Shown: positions 43,338 through 52,129 of the stretch, piece by piece
How positions within the stretch are numbered: the first letter of the stretch is position 1
How the letters are laid out: the number at the start of each line of letters is the position of its first letter
Assembly (NCBI RefSeq): GCF_900112155.1
Contig: NZ_FOKQ01000011.1
Coordinates: forward strand, 20,469-84,468
Length of the DNA: 64,000 nt
Direction: 5' to 3'
From: Hominimerdicola alba
GTDB lineage: Bacteria > Bacillota > Clostridia > Oscillospirales > Ruminococcaceae
The notes under the pieces: generated by a model
Databases searched by the model: none
The model's input: only the letters and a program-made list of their open reading frames with translations
What the model was told of the DNA's origin: nothing
Position numbers and translations under genes: made by a program

Positions 43338-45914
43338 ATGAACAGAAAAGCAGTAATAGGAATACTTGCGCACGTTGACTCTGGCAAGACTACGCTTTCG
43401 GAGGCTATGCTCTATAAAAGCGGGGCTATCCGCAAGCTGGGTCGTGTCGATCACAAGGACGCATTTCTTGATAATAACCCCATTGAGCGTGACAGGGGTA
43501 TAACAATATTCTCAAAGCAGGCGGTCTTTGAGTACGGCGGTGTGGGATTCACTTTGCTGGATACTCCCGGGCACGTTGATTTCTCGGGGGAGACCGAGCG
43601 AACTCTGCGTGTGATAGATGCGGCTATACTGGTTATAAGCGGCACCGACGGCGTTCAGCCACATACAAAAACTCTGGCGCGGCTGCTGGAAAGGTACGAT
43701 ATCCCCACTTTCATCTTCGTGAACAAGATGGACATGGACGGCGCGAGAAAGGATTTCGTCATGAATTCCGTGACTGCCGCCATGGGAGAAAGGTGCGTTT
43801 CCTTTGCACAGCCCGCCGATGAACTGACGGAAGCGCTATCCCTCTGCACTGAAGAAATGATGGAAGAATATCTGGAAAAGGGTAAAATTTCGGACAGCAA
43901 TATAATTTCTGCCATAGCACAGAGACATCTGATACCGGTATGCTTCGGCTCTGCACTGAGATTGGAGGGCATAGAAGCTCTGCTTGACTGCATTTCAAAG
44001 TATATCCCTCTGCCCGAGGAAAATGCCGAATTCGGTGCTAAAGTCTACAAGATCACCGAGGACAACGGCGCGAAGCTAACCCACATGAAGATCACAGGCG
44101 GAAGTCTTGCCGTCCGCGATGTGCTGACCTACACCGATCGCGAGGGCGAGGAAGTCAGCGAAAAGGTGGGCAGGATAAGGGTGTACAGCGGTGAAAAAGC
44201 CCGCAACGCCGAGGTTGTTGTTCAGGGTGAAGTCTGCGCTGTGCCCGCACTTACGGCGACTTTCGCAGGTCAGGGTCTGGGGTTTGAGCCCACCGACACC
44301 GAGCAGATACTCGAGCCTGTGCTGACCTACCGTGTTATCGCGCCAAAGGAAGTTGACGAGCACACGCTTCTCAGCAGGCTGCGTATCCTTGAAGATGAAG
44401 ACCCCACCATGGCGGTGAACTATAACGAGCAGCTTCACGAGGTGACAGCGGCGCTGATGGGTGAAGTTCAGGCGGAAGTCCTGAAACGCATCGTCAGCGA
44501 GCGTTTTGGCATGGAGATAGAGCTGAGTGAGGGACGGATAGCGTATCGCGAAACTATTGTCGAGCCGATCGACGGAGCAGGTCACTTTGAGCCCCTGCGC
44601 CACTATGCGGAAGTCCATCTTCGCCTTGAACCCCTGCCCCGCGGCAGCGGACTGGAATTTGACAGCGATTGCAGCGAGGATATCCTCAGCCGCAACTGGC
44701 AGCGACTTATCCTGACCCACCTGAAAGAGAAGACCCACCGCGGCGTGCTGACCTGTTCGCCCATAACCGATATGCGCATCACCCTGACTGCGGGGCGGGC
44801 GCACCTGAAACACACCGAGGGCGGCGATTTTCGTCAGGCGACTTACCGCGCTGTAAGGCAGGGCCTGCGCAAGGCGAAAAGCATTCTGCTGGAACCATGG
44901 TATGCTTATAGACTGGAGATACCTGCCGCAAACGTGGGCAGAGCTCTCACCGACCTTGACCGCATGGGCGCACACGCCGAGCCCCCCGAGACCGACGGCG
45001 AAACTGCGGTGCTGACAGGCACTGCTCCTGTGTCGAAACTTCGGTTCTATCACACCGATGTGGCGGGCTACACAAAGGGTCTTGGCAGGTTAAGCTGTCG
45101 GGCGGCGGGCTATGATGTCTGTCTTGATGCCGATGAAGTCATCGCCGAGATAGCCTACGACCCAGACAAGGATACTCATAACTACGCGGATTCCGTCTTC
45201 TGCTCCCACGGTGCGGGTCACGTTGTGCCCTGGAATGAAGCCGACGAGCAGATGCACGTCAGCCCCGAAACGGGCAGGCGGCAGTATCAGCAGGCTGAAG
45301 AAGTCCGCACCCGCGCGGCTGATTTTGTACGCCGAGCAGTTGAGGACGAGGAACTTATGGCGATATTCGAGCGCACCTACGGCTCCATAAACCGCAAAAA
45401 GCGGGATGCTATGCGCACTCCCAAGGAAGTCACGAAGACAAAGTCCAAGCCCAGACCTGTCCCCACGGGTCCCGAATACCTGCTGGTTGACGGCTACAAC
45501 ATAATTTTCGCATGGGACGACCTGAAAAAGCTGGCGGCTGAAAATCTCGACCTTGCCAGAAGTACGCTGATAAACCGTCTTAGCAGTTTTCAGGGCTGTC
45601 GGGGCTGTGAGCTTATAATAGTTTTCGATGCCTACCGCGTTAAAGAGCCCGAGCATATCGACAAGGCGGGGAGCGTCAGCGTGGTATATACCAAGGAGGC
45701 AGAGACCGCCGACACCTACATCGAGCGCACGGCTCATCAGCTGGCTAAGGAGCACCGAGTTACGGTGGCGACTTCCGACGGGCTTGAACAGGTGATAATC
45801 ATGGGCTCGGGGGCGAGAAGAATGTCTGCCAGCGACCTTAAACACGATGTAGAGACCGCAGAAAGGGCTGTCAGGGACTATATCGAGAAGCTCAACCGCA
45901 GGAAACTGAAATGA
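43338..45914 (+). CDS. TetM-like translational GTPase fused to a C-terminal NYN (YacP/Rae1-like) ribonuclease domain
   Basis: 858 residues. Residues 1-~690 follow the ribosomal-protection (TetM/EF-G) layout: AHVDSGKTT (G1), DRGITI (G2), DTPGHVDF (G3), NKMD (G4), SAL (G5), then EF-G-like domains II-V. Residues about 712-858 are a NYN/PIN-like domain with the acidic residues in LLVDGYNIIFAWDD, IIVFDAY, EAETADTYIE and ATSDG, as in YacP/Rae1, an mRNA endonuclease that cuts in the ribosomal A site. The start is chosen at ATG 43338 by homology (MNRKAVIGILAHVDSG); ATG 43311 in frame is an alternative and neither has a strong ribosome site. The fusion suggests ribosome-targeted mRNA cleavage or rescue, not necessarily tetracycline resistance. 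Confidence 0.9.
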   Translation: MNRKAVIGILAHVDSGKTTLSEAMLYKSGAIRKLGRVDHKDAFLDNNPIERDRGITIFSKQAVFEYGGVGFTLLDTPGHVDFSGETERTLRVIDAAILVISGTDGVQPHTKTLARLLERYDIPTFIFVNKMDMDGARKDFVMNSVTAAMGERCVSFAQPADELTEALSLCTEEMMEEYLEKGKISDSNIISAIAQRHLIPVCFGSALRLEGIEALLDCISKYIPLPEENAEFGAKVYKITEDNGAKLTHMKITGGSLAVRDVLTYTDREGEEVSEKVGRIRVYSGEKARNAEVVVQGEVCAVPALTATFAGQGLGFEPTDTEQILEPVLTYRVIAPKEVDEHTLLSRLRILEDEDPTMAVNYNEQLHEVTAALMGEVQAEVLKRIVSERFGMEIELSEGRIAYRETIVEPIDGAGHFEPLRHYAEVHLRLEPLPRGSGLEFDSDCSEDILSRNWQRLILTHLKEKTHRGVLTCSPITDMRITLTAGRAHLKHTEGGDFRQATYRAVRQGLRKAKSILLEPWYAYRLEIPAANVGRALTDLDRMGAHAEPPETDGETAVLTGTAPVSKLRFYHTDVAGYTKGLGRLSCRAAGYDVCLDADEVIAEIAYDPDKDTHNYADSVFCSHGAGHVVPWNEADEQMHVSPETGRRQYQQAEEVRTRAADFVRRAVEDEELMAIFERTYGSINRKKRDAMRTPKEVTKTKSKPRPVPTGPEYLLVDGYNIIFAWDDLKKLAAENLDLARSTLINRLSSFQGCRGCELIIVFDAYRVKEPEHIDKAGSVSVVYTKEAETADTYIERTAHQLAKEHRVTVATSDGLEQVIIMGSGARRMSASDLKHDVETAERAVRDYIEKLNRRKLK

Positions 45915-45972
45915 CTTATATGTTTTTTTCGCTGATACGCCGCACTTAAAGGAATATAACGAAAGTTTGGTG

Positions 45973-46070
45973 GGTTTCTATTCCCCGCCGCAGGCGAGGA
46001 ATAGAAACCGCCAGTATGATATATCCATTTCGATCTGGCATTTTAGCAGTGTGGTAAATGGATAGCCATA
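45973..46070. repeat. Interspersed hairpin element, copy B
   Basis: GGTTTCTATTCCCCGCC (45973-45989) pairs with GGCGAGGAATAGAAACC (45993-46009); the one mismatch becomes G-U on the minus strand. A 3' segment (GTGTGGTAAATGGATAG, about 46045-46066) resembles copy A at 34489-34582. Both arms differ from copy A, yet pairing is kept. Confidence 0.65.
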
Positions 46071-46348
46071 ATAAATATTTGTTAGAAGATTCATTTGTTA
46101 ACAAAACGTTTACAATCATCTAGTCACTTTGGGTGATGTGCGTCGGGTCAAAATGGTATATAATACATACATAAGATACAGAGAACACAAAACACTCCGT
46201 ATCGAACTTAATTTTGACATTACCACTTTTAACCCGACTTTATAAAAAACAACAAGATCAAGCTCAAAGGTTTTGGCCAAGGACCTCTGAGCTTGGTTTT
46301 GTTTTATATGGACTTTTTTGCCGAAAACGCAATTCTTCACAAAATACC
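46071..46348. other. Rest of the 45915-46418 gap
   Basis: Holds a lone TATAAT at 46159-46164 without a good -35, and a hairpin CAAGCTCAAAGG (46259-46270) / CCTCTGAGCTTG (46284-46295) followed by GTTTTGTTTT. A short rightward transcript of about 130 nt is conceivable, but the evidence is weak. No coding signal. Confidence 0.35.
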
Positions 46349-46407
46349 AAAGAGGGGAGCTATAGTCAACCTTTTCGCGAAAATCTTGACCCAAAACTCC
46401 CCTCTTT
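46349..46407 (-). terminator. Large nested hairpin at the 3' end of the CAP-dockerin gene
   Basis: AAAGAGGGGAG (46349-46359) pairs with CTCCCCTCTTT (46397-46407); inside it, GTCAA/TTGAC and TTTTCG/CGAAAA also pair. It starts 11 nt after the stop codon. The U-tract is poor, so it could protect the 3' end rather than terminate. Confidence 0.45.
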
Positions 46408-46434
46408 TGCAGTTCCCGCTAGTTTGCTTTTTCT
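46386..46434 (+). repeat. Partial copy of the 90-nt interspersed repeat, overlapping the CAP gene 3' end
   Basis: Shares CTTGACCCAAA and CCGCTAGTTTGCTTTT with the copy at 49330-49436. The last codons and the TAG stop of the CAP-dockerin gene lie within it. Confidence 0.55.
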
Positions 46435-49043
46435 GCCAGCTCGGGTATTACAAATTCCTCATTGACCGCAAGTATCTTTTTGCCCTTTGAATGTGCCGCT
46501 ATCTTAGTGATATCGGTGACAGTGAGCTTGCCGTCACGGTTAACATCTGCAAGGTCGGACTGCTCTTCGTCAGCAGGTACACGCTTGCCTTTTACGTATG
46601 CAGCAACTAATGTGATATCGGTAACATTTATCTTGCCGTCACGGTTGATATCGCCGTACCTGCATACCTTAACATCAGCCACACTCAGAGTACTGCCGAC
46701 GGTCATAACTGTTTTTACGGGTCTGCATGAATATCCCAGAACCCATACCACGTATTCGCCCTCGGGAAGGTCGGCATACACACTTCCGTCATCAGAAGCG
46801 TTCTCCCTGATGATCTCGCCGTTACTGCCTATAAACACTACCTGTGTCTTGCTGTCGCCACCCTTTATCGTCAGTGCGGTGTTGCATTCTATCTCGATAA
46901 CATCATCGCGCTCTTCGGGACCTTTGTAGTCCTCGGTTGAAACTATGTTGAAATTCATTTCCGCAGTACCGCTGTAATTGCCGATACCTGCAACAGCTAT
47001 CGTTGCTGTACCTACATTGACATTGTTCTTGTAGGATACTGTATAATCCTTGCCCTCGACCATTGCCGCCCCCGAAACAGGGCTTCTCAGCTCGAATTTT
47101 ATCTTCATGGGCTTGCCTGTGTATTTTACGTCATCTATCTTTTCGATGCTCCAGGGATAACCGATATCGGCGGGCTCTATTTTAAAGGTGTAGATCTGTG
47201 AGCCTACATAATCGCCTTTGCCTGTTAAGGTCAGCTTGCCTGTGCCGACGTCTTTGTTATCGGTATACTCCACAGTATAATCCTTGTCCTTCTGAAGAGT
47301 GTAGGCGCCCTCTTTTATAGTTATCTTCGGCTCTACCGCGTCGCCTGTATATACCAGATCATTGGTCTTGACTGTGATATCCAGCTTGTTCAGCTGAACA
47401 GGGTCGCGCTTTGATATCACGAAATCTACAGTCTTTGTTCCGCTGTAATAGCCGATGCCTTTTATCGTCAGACTGCCCGTACCCACAGCATTATTGTTAT
47501 TATAGCTGACAGTATAGTCAACACCCTCGGTCAGGCGCTTGCCGCTTGAATGGACCTTTATCTTGGGTTCAACCGCACTGTTTGCATAGATATGGGTTTC
47601 ATCAACGAACTCTATATCAGCAACAGCCACTGATTTAGCGGGCATTGCCTCGCCATCAATTTTTTTATGACATTCTGTACATTCCTTATAACGGTAGCCC
47701 GTTTCTGTTGCGGTAGGCTCTTTCTCAACTATCCACGAACCGCGGGTATGCTTATGGGTTATCGTTACTTTGCAGTATACATCATCAAAACTACTCTCGC
47801 CGTCGCCAACATACAGGTATATTTCGCCTTCCTTAGTAGGGGTCATGTATATATTTCCGCCTGACTGTATCATATCCACATAATCGCGAAGTCTTCCGCC
47901 GTTATTGCAGCTGCTCCAGATACGGTATCCGCCTGTTATCAAGGGGTGGTCATAGCCCTTTATCAGCAGAGGTTCGCCGATCTCGATCTCATAGCTTTCC
48001 TGTGGGAACCCAACAGTATAATCGTCCTCGTCCAGCAGATCGAAATAATTGACCTTGTAGCTGATGGTTCTTTCCTTGCCGTCCTTGTCGTATATTCCTG
48101 TTATCTTAACGTCAACCACGTCGTTTTTCGGAAACAGCCCCGGGTTGAATATTATACAGTTATTGTTCGAAGCTATGTTTGCATCGCTGATACCGAAATA
48201 TCCGATCAGCTGAGATGCATCGCAGGGGGAATTCTTATCGAAAGTCATAGTCTTGCCTGTAAGCTTTGAAGTCACTGTGACCTTTACCTTGTCCCTCTGT
48301 GGCGCGGAGTATACTTTTGTGTTGAGGGTCACGGAATATGCGTAGCCGTCCTTCTCATCCACAGAAACAAACTCATTCGGCATATTCGATGGCGGCCATG
48401 ATATATAATCACCCGTGAATTTATCATTACGGGTCTTGTCCCTGACATACATCGCAGTTCCGTCATATACCGCACCCAGACCGGTTTTCTGCATATCCGG
48501 GCTGAGTATCCAGCGTCTGTGACCCAGCTTTGATATATTGCTGGCATCAGTATCGAACATATAACCCTCTACCACCGATGCCTGGATATTCATATATCCC
48601 TTGCCGATATTTGAATCTCCTGAACCCTGCTTCGCCAGAGCATATACCTCATCGCTCATAACTGCGGGCTTGGTGGGATCATGGCTCAGCCCTTGATTTA
48701 TATGGATGATCAGGCTGGCATTCTGCGCCAGTTCGTTGTAGCTTTCATCAAGCTCAACATCATAGGGCAGACCCGCAAGATATCTGCAGAAATTTATGGA
48801 ATCCAGACCATCATCAAGGGTATCCTGTTCAAGTTTGCCCGCATACGTAGGAGATTTCGTGGAATAAGCTTCACTGTAAGCAGGAACATCATGGAGATCG
48901 AAGTACATCTTCTGATACATTTCTTTGATTTCAGACTGAGTATGCCTTTCAAGCTCATAAGCTTCAGCGCACACCATAGCGGACATTGCTGCTGCCGATG
49001 CAATTGCAGCCGTAAACAGACCTTTTACCAACCTTTTATTCAT
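46419..49043 (-). CDS. Secreted CAP-domain (SCP/PR1-like) protein with Ig-like repeats and dockerin
   Basis: 874 residues. Signal peptide about 1-27 (VKGLFTAAIASAAAMSAMVC). A CAP domain lies at about 45-210 (NFCRYLAGLPYDVELDESYN, then GHRRWILSPDMQKTGLG). A central region follows, then three Ig-like repeats of the form DYTVSYNNN...GTGSLTIKGIGYYSGT (about 480-730). A type I dockerin lies near 795-855 (GDINRDGKINVTD; ADVNRDGKLTVTD). ATG 49043 follows GGAGGAGG. It is probably a non-catalytic or peptidase-like component docked to a cellulosome. The reaction, if any, is unknown. Confidence 0.92.
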   Translation of the reverse strand: MNKRLVKGLFTAAIASAAAMSAMVCAEAYELERHTQSEIKEMYQKMYFDLHDVPAYSEAYSTKSPTYAGKLEQDTLDDGLDSINFCRYLAGLPYDVELDESYNELAQNASLIIHINQGLSHDPTKPAVMSDEVYALAKQGSGDSNIGKGYMNIQASVVEGYMFDTDASNISKLGHRRWILSPDMQKTGLGAVYDGTAMYVRDKTRNDKFTGDYISWPPSNMPNEFVSVDEKDGYAYSVTLNTKVYSAPQRDKVKVTVTSKLTGKTMTFDKNSPCDASQLIGYFGISDANIASNNNCIIFNPGLFPKNDVVDVKITGIYDKDGKERTISYKVNYFDLLDEDDYTVGFPQESYEIEIGEPLLIKGYDHPLITGGYRIWSSCNNGGRLRDYVDMIQSGGNIYMTPTKEGEIYLYVGDGESSFDDVYCKVTITHKHTRGSWIVEKEPTATETGYRYKECTECHKKIDGEAMPAKSVAVADIEFVDETHIYANSAVEPKIKVHSSGKRLTEGVDYTVSYNNNNAVGTGSLTIKGIGYYSGTKTVDFVISKRDPVQLNKLDITVKTNDLVYTGDAVEPKITIKEGAYTLQKDKDYTVEYTDNKDVGTGKLTLTGKGDYVGSQIYTFKIEPADIGYPWSIEKIDDVKYTGKPMKIKFELRSPVSGAAMVEGKDYTVSYKNNVNVGTATIAVAGIGNYSGTAEMNFNIVSTEDYKGPEERDDVIEIECNTALTIKGGDSKTQVVFIGSNGEIIRENASDDGSVYADLPEGEYVVWVLGYSCRPVKTVMTVGSTLSVADVKVCRYGDINRDGKINVTDITLVAAYVKGKRVPADEEQSDLADVNRDGKLTVTDITKIAAHSKGKKILAVNEEFVIPELAEKAN

Positions 49044-49140
49044 CTCGATCCTCCTCCACACCCATCGGAACCTCGTCGATTAATTTGTTAATACTTATAA
49101 ATTATTTCGCTGTGTTTAATATGTTTCTTTTATTAAATCA

Positions 49141-49169
49141 ATTATAACATACTTCTGCAGAAATTTCAA
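49141..49169 (-). promoter_or_regulatory. Promoter of the CAP-dockerin gene
   Basis: Minus strand TTGAAA (49169-49164), 17 nt, TATAAT (49146-49141). Confidence 0.7.
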
Positions 49170-49329
49170 CAAGGTAATTGAACTGAAATTCCGAAGCGTG
49201 ATTTGTTCATATTCAACAAGACAAAATATAAAAAACCGAACAAACATCCAATTTGTGTTTGTTCGGGGGAAAGTCACCACCATGATATGGGGCAAAATTG
49301 TCATAGAAACAGAGCACGCAGTCGCATAA

Positions 49330-49436
49330 ACCGCGCGCTTTGATTCGCGGCATAGTTTGTTTAGTGCGCAAGTTTGTTGCCGCGCCACGCTTGACCCAAA
49401 GCTCTCTTCCTTGGCGTTTCCCGCTAGTTTGCTTTT
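49330..49436 (+). repeat. 90-nt interspersed repeat, copy C
   Basis: Contains ACCGCGCGCTTTGATTCGCG, GCATAGTTTGTTTAGTGCGC, and ACGCTTGACCCAAAGCTCTC followed by TTCCTTGGC. The same blocks recur at 59620-59706 (inverted) and 60345-60418. It ends just upstream of the pncB promoter. Confidence 0.75.
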
Positions 49437-49451
49437 CTCGCGCTTTTTTCC

Positions 49452-49480
49452 TTGACATTACATCCCCTCTGTGGTATCCT
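49452..49480 (+). promoter_or_regulatory. Promoter of pncB
   Basis: TTGACA (49452-49457), 17 nt, TATCCT (49475-49480). Confidence 0.65.
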
Positions 49481-49540
49481 TATTGTAGACAGCGCCAAGC
49501 TGTCCCAAAAATACTATCCTAAACGGAAAGGAAGATTAAA

Positions 49541-50980
49541 ATGACCGAACTGAATTACACCATGCTCTGTGACTTCTATGAGCTGACAATGGGCAACGGC
49601 TACCTCCTCAGCGGAATGGACAGCAAGATAGCTTACTTTGACCTGTTTTTCCGAAGAGTACCAGACGAGGGCGGCTTTGCAGTTGCCTGCGGACTTGAAC
49701 AGATAATCGATTATATCGAAGACCTGCATTTTTCTGCGGAAGATATCAGCTATCTGCGCAGCAAGGGCGTATTCAGCGAGGAATTTTTGAAATATCTGGC
49801 AGACTTCAAATTCACAGGTGACGTATGGGCAGTTCCCGAGGGTACTGTGATCTTCCCGAATGAGCCTATAATCACGGTTCGCGCCCCTGCGATCCAGGCT
49901 CAGCTGATAGAAACTTATCTTCTGCTGTGCATAAATCACCAGTCCCTAATTGCGACTAAGGCGAACCGCATATCCAGAGCTGCACAGGGCAGGGCAGTCA
50001 GCGAATTCGGTTCAAGGCGTGCCCACGGTGCTGACGCGGCTATCCTCGGTGCGAGGGCTGCGGGCATCGGCGGCGTGAAGAATACCGCCTGCACCATAAC
50101 CGATCAGCTTTTCGGCTTCCCCGCAACGGGAACTATGGCGCACTCCTGGGTTCAGATGTTTGACAGCGAGTACGATGCTTTCGCGGCGTACTGCAAATGT
50201 TATCCCGACAGCACCGTGCTGCTGGTGGATACTTTCAACGTCCTGAAAAGCGGTATCCCCAACGCGATAAAGGCTTTTGACGATGTTCTGAAGCCCCTTG
50301 GCAAGCGCCCCGTTGGTGTAAGGCTGGATTCGGGTGATATCACTTATCTTTCCAAAAAGGCGAGAAAAATGTTGGACGATGCGGGCTATCCCGACTGCAA
50401 GATAATCGCATCGAATTCTCTGGACGAATACATTATCCGTGATATGATATTCCAGGGTGCGGCGATAGACGGTTTCGGCGTGGGTGAAAGGCTCATCACC
50501 GCCCGCAGCGAGCCTGTTTTCGGCGGAGTATACAAGCTTGTAGCCGTTGAAGACACCGACGGCTACATCATCCCGAAGATCAAGATAAGCGAGAATGTTA
50601 TCAAGATCACCAATCCACATTTCAAGAAAGTGTACCGCATCTACGACAAGGAGAACCACAAGGCCATAGCCGACCTGCTGTGCGTGCACGATGAAGTCAT
50701 CAGCGAGAGCGAGCCCCTGACCCTTTTCGACCCGAACTACACCTGGAAGAAAAAGACAGTCACGGATTTTGAAGCCCGCGAACTTCTGGTGCCAATTTTC
50801 TCAGGCGGAAAGCTGGTCTATAAAAAGCCTGCCTACGCCGATATCGTAGCATATGCGGCGGAAGAAGTCGGTACCCTCTGGGATGAAGTCACACGATTTG
50901 AGAACCCACACAACTACTATGTGGATCTATCTCAAAAACTCTGGGATATCAAGAACGATCTCCTGAATTCGGGAAGATAA
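49541..50980 (+). CDS. pncB: Nicotinate phosphoribosyltransferase
   Basis: 479 residues, typical for the long clostridial type. Motifs are YTMLCDFYELTMGNGY, SEFGSRRAHGADAA (active-site histidine region), GTMAHSWVQMF and VRLDSGD (phosphate/ribose binding). It makes NaMN from nicotinate and PRPP in the NAD salvage pathway. RBS GGAAAGGAAG. Single gene followed by a strong terminator. Confidence 0.96.
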   Translation: MTELNYTMLCDFYELTMGNGYLLSGMDSKIAYFDLFFRRVPDEGGFAVACGLEQIIDYIEDLHFSAEDISYLRSKGVFSEEFLKYLADFKFTGDVWAVPEGTVIFPNEPIITVRAPAIQAQLIETYLLLCINHQSLIATKANRISRAAQGRAVSEFGSRRAHGADAAILGARAAGIGGVKNTACTITDQLFGFPATGTMAHSWVQMFDSEYDAFAAYCKCYPDSTVLLVDTFNVLKSGIPNAIKAFDDVLKPLGKRPVGVRLDSGDITYLSKKARKMLDDAGYPDCKIIASNSLDEYIIRDMIFQGAAIDGFGVGERLITARSEPVFGGVYKLVAVEDTDGYIIPKIKISENVIKITNPHFKKVYRIYDKENHKAIADLLCVHDEVISESEPLTLFDPNYTWKKKTVTDFEARELLVPIFSGGKLVYKKPAYADIVAYAAEEVGTLWDEVTRFENPHNYYVDLSQKLWDIKNDLLNSGR

Positions 50981-50989
50981 CGAATAATA

Positions 50990-51028
50990 AGCCCTTTCTG
51001 CTGATTAGATGCAGAAAGGGCTGTTTTT
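50990..51028 (+). terminator. Terminator of pncB
   Basis: A 12-bp perfect stem AGCCCTTTCTGC / GCAGAAAGGGCT with a T-run. It separates pncB from the small-RNA array. Confidence 0.92.
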
Positions 51029-51038
51029 GGTATCAGGA

Positions 51039-51207
51039 CAAAAAAATTAATGCCCACTTATTTCGGCGTGAAATGGACATTAATTTTCTTATAGAATTAT
51101 GAAAGGGATTTGGTATTTGGCAAAACCCACAAGTTTCGGCGTTTTATGAGCTTTGCCAAACAGCAACCAAAGAAAGGTTTTGGAGGGACTTTCTTGTTTC
51201 TTCCTTT
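51039..51207 (-). ncRNA. Array small RNA unit 1
   Basis: Predicted leftward transcript from about 51207. The 5' hairpin is AAGAAAG / CTTTCTT around a loop containing CCCTCC. The middle hairpin is TTTGGCAAA / TTTGCCAAA. Then comes the invariant linker (AAATCCCTTTCATAATTC), and the terminator AATTAATGTCCA / TGGGCATTAATT (51045-51085) with a T-run. Ends are predicted from promoter and terminator positions. No convincing coding frame. Confidence 0.75.
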
Positions 51208-51213
51208 ACTGTA

Positions 51214-51250
51214 ATTACATAATAACACCCTTGTATGAACCGAGAATGAA
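51214..51250 (-). promoter_or_regulatory. PHO-box-like promoter of array unit 1
   Basis: Minus strand TTCATTCTCGG followed directly by TTCAT (51250-51235), an 11-bp direct repeat in place of the -35; -10 TGTAAT at 51219-51214. Confidence 0.65.
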
Positions 51251-51341
51251 TTTTCGGCTTCATTTTGAGATTTTTCAAAAAAATATCAAACGTTTTAGTT
51301 AAATGATTTGTCATTACAAAAAGAGCAGTCCCCGAAAAGAC

Positions 51342-51509
51342 AAAAAAATTAATGCCCACTTTTATTCGGCGTGAAATGAGCATTAATTTTCTTATAGAAT
51401 TATGAAAGGGATTTGGTGATTGGCAAAACCCATAAGTTTCGGCGTTTTACGGACTTTGCCAATCATCATGATGAAGAAGAATTGGAGGGATCTTCTTGTC
51501 ATTTCCTTT
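51342..51509 (-). ncRNA. Array small RNA unit 2
   Basis: Leftward, about 168 nt. The 5' hairpin AAGAAGA / TCTTCTT presents the CCCTCC loop. The middle hairpin is ATTGGCAAA / TTTGCCAAT. The same linker follows, then the terminator AATTAATGCTCA / TGGGCATTAATT (51346-51388). Compared with unit 1, both stems changed on both sides, so pairing is kept. Confidence 0.78.
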
Positions 51510-51515
51510 ACTGTA

Positions 51516-51552
51516 CCTATATGATACCACCCTTATGTGAACCGAGAATGAA
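51516..51552 (-). promoter_or_regulatory. PHO-box-like promoter of array unit 2
   Basis: Minus strand TTCATTCTCGG then TTCAC (51552-51537); -10 TATAGG at 51521-51516. Confidence 0.65.
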
Positions 51553-51649
51553 TTTTCGGGAGGTTTCCAAAAATTTTTTTTAGAAATTTTCTCAAACGTT
51601 TAAGCCGATGACCTTGCATCATTTCTGTCAGGCTCTTCTGCAAAAATGC

Positions 51650-51814
51650 AAAAAATTAATGCCCACTTTTTCGGCGTGAAATGAGCATTAATTTTCTTAT
51701 AGAATTATGAAAGGGATTTGATGTTTGGCAAAACCCATAAATTTCGGCGTTTTACGGACTCTGCCAACCATCAAGACGAAGAAGTTTTGGAGGGACTTTC
51801 TTGTCTTTTCCTTT
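51650..51814 (-). ncRNA. Array small RNA unit 3
   Basis: Leftward, about 165 nt. The 5' hairpin AAGAC..AAAG / CTTC..GTCTT has the CCCTCC loop. The middle hairpin is TTGGCAGA / TTTTGCCAA-like. The invariant linker and terminator (51650-51694) follow. Same layout as units 1, 2 and 4. Confidence 0.75.
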
Positions 51815-51820
51815 ACTGTA

Positions 51821-51857
51821 CTTATATGATACCATGCTTATGTGAACCCTGCATGAA
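51821..51857 (-). promoter_or_regulatory. PHO-box-like promoter of array unit 3
   Basis: Minus strand TTCATGCAGGG then TTCAC (51857-51842); -10 TATAAG at 51826-51821. The spacer inside the repeat differs from the other units while the TTCA blocks are kept. Confidence 0.65.
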
Positions 51858-51954
51858 TTTTCGAAAGGATTTTTTGATTTTATCAAGAAAACGTAATCGT
51901 TTTCTTTGATATTATTTCTGCAGCGGCCGCTCAGATGTTCAGTCTGCAAAAAGA

Positions 51955-52123
51955 CAAAAAAATTAATGCTCACTTGATTCGGCGTAAAATGAGCATTAAT
52001 CTTCTTATAGAATTATGAAAGGGATTTGGTGTTTGGAAAAACCCGCAAATTTCGGCGTTTCACAGATTCTGCCAAACATCAATACGAAGAAATTTTTGGA
52101 GGGATCTTCGTGGTATTTCCTTT
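51955..52123 (-). ncRNA. Array small RNA unit 4
   Basis: Leftward, about 169 nt. The 5' hairpin ACGAAGA / TTCTTCGT has the CCCTCC loop. The middle hairpin is GTTTGG / CCAAAC. The linker and terminator (51956-52000) follow. The stem pair C-G here replaces A-T of unit 2, a compensatory change. Confidence 0.77.
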
Positions 52124-52129
52124 ACTGTA

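Noticed and set aside
44076-45845. Two long minus-strand frames (325 and 251 residues) inside the GTPase-nuclease gene
   Set aside because: Shadows of a GC-rich third-position gene; the plus strand has full family motifs.
43338-45914. Annotation as a tetracycline resistance gene
   Set aside because: Ribosomal-protection similarity alone does not show resistance, and the fused nuclease domain suggests another role.
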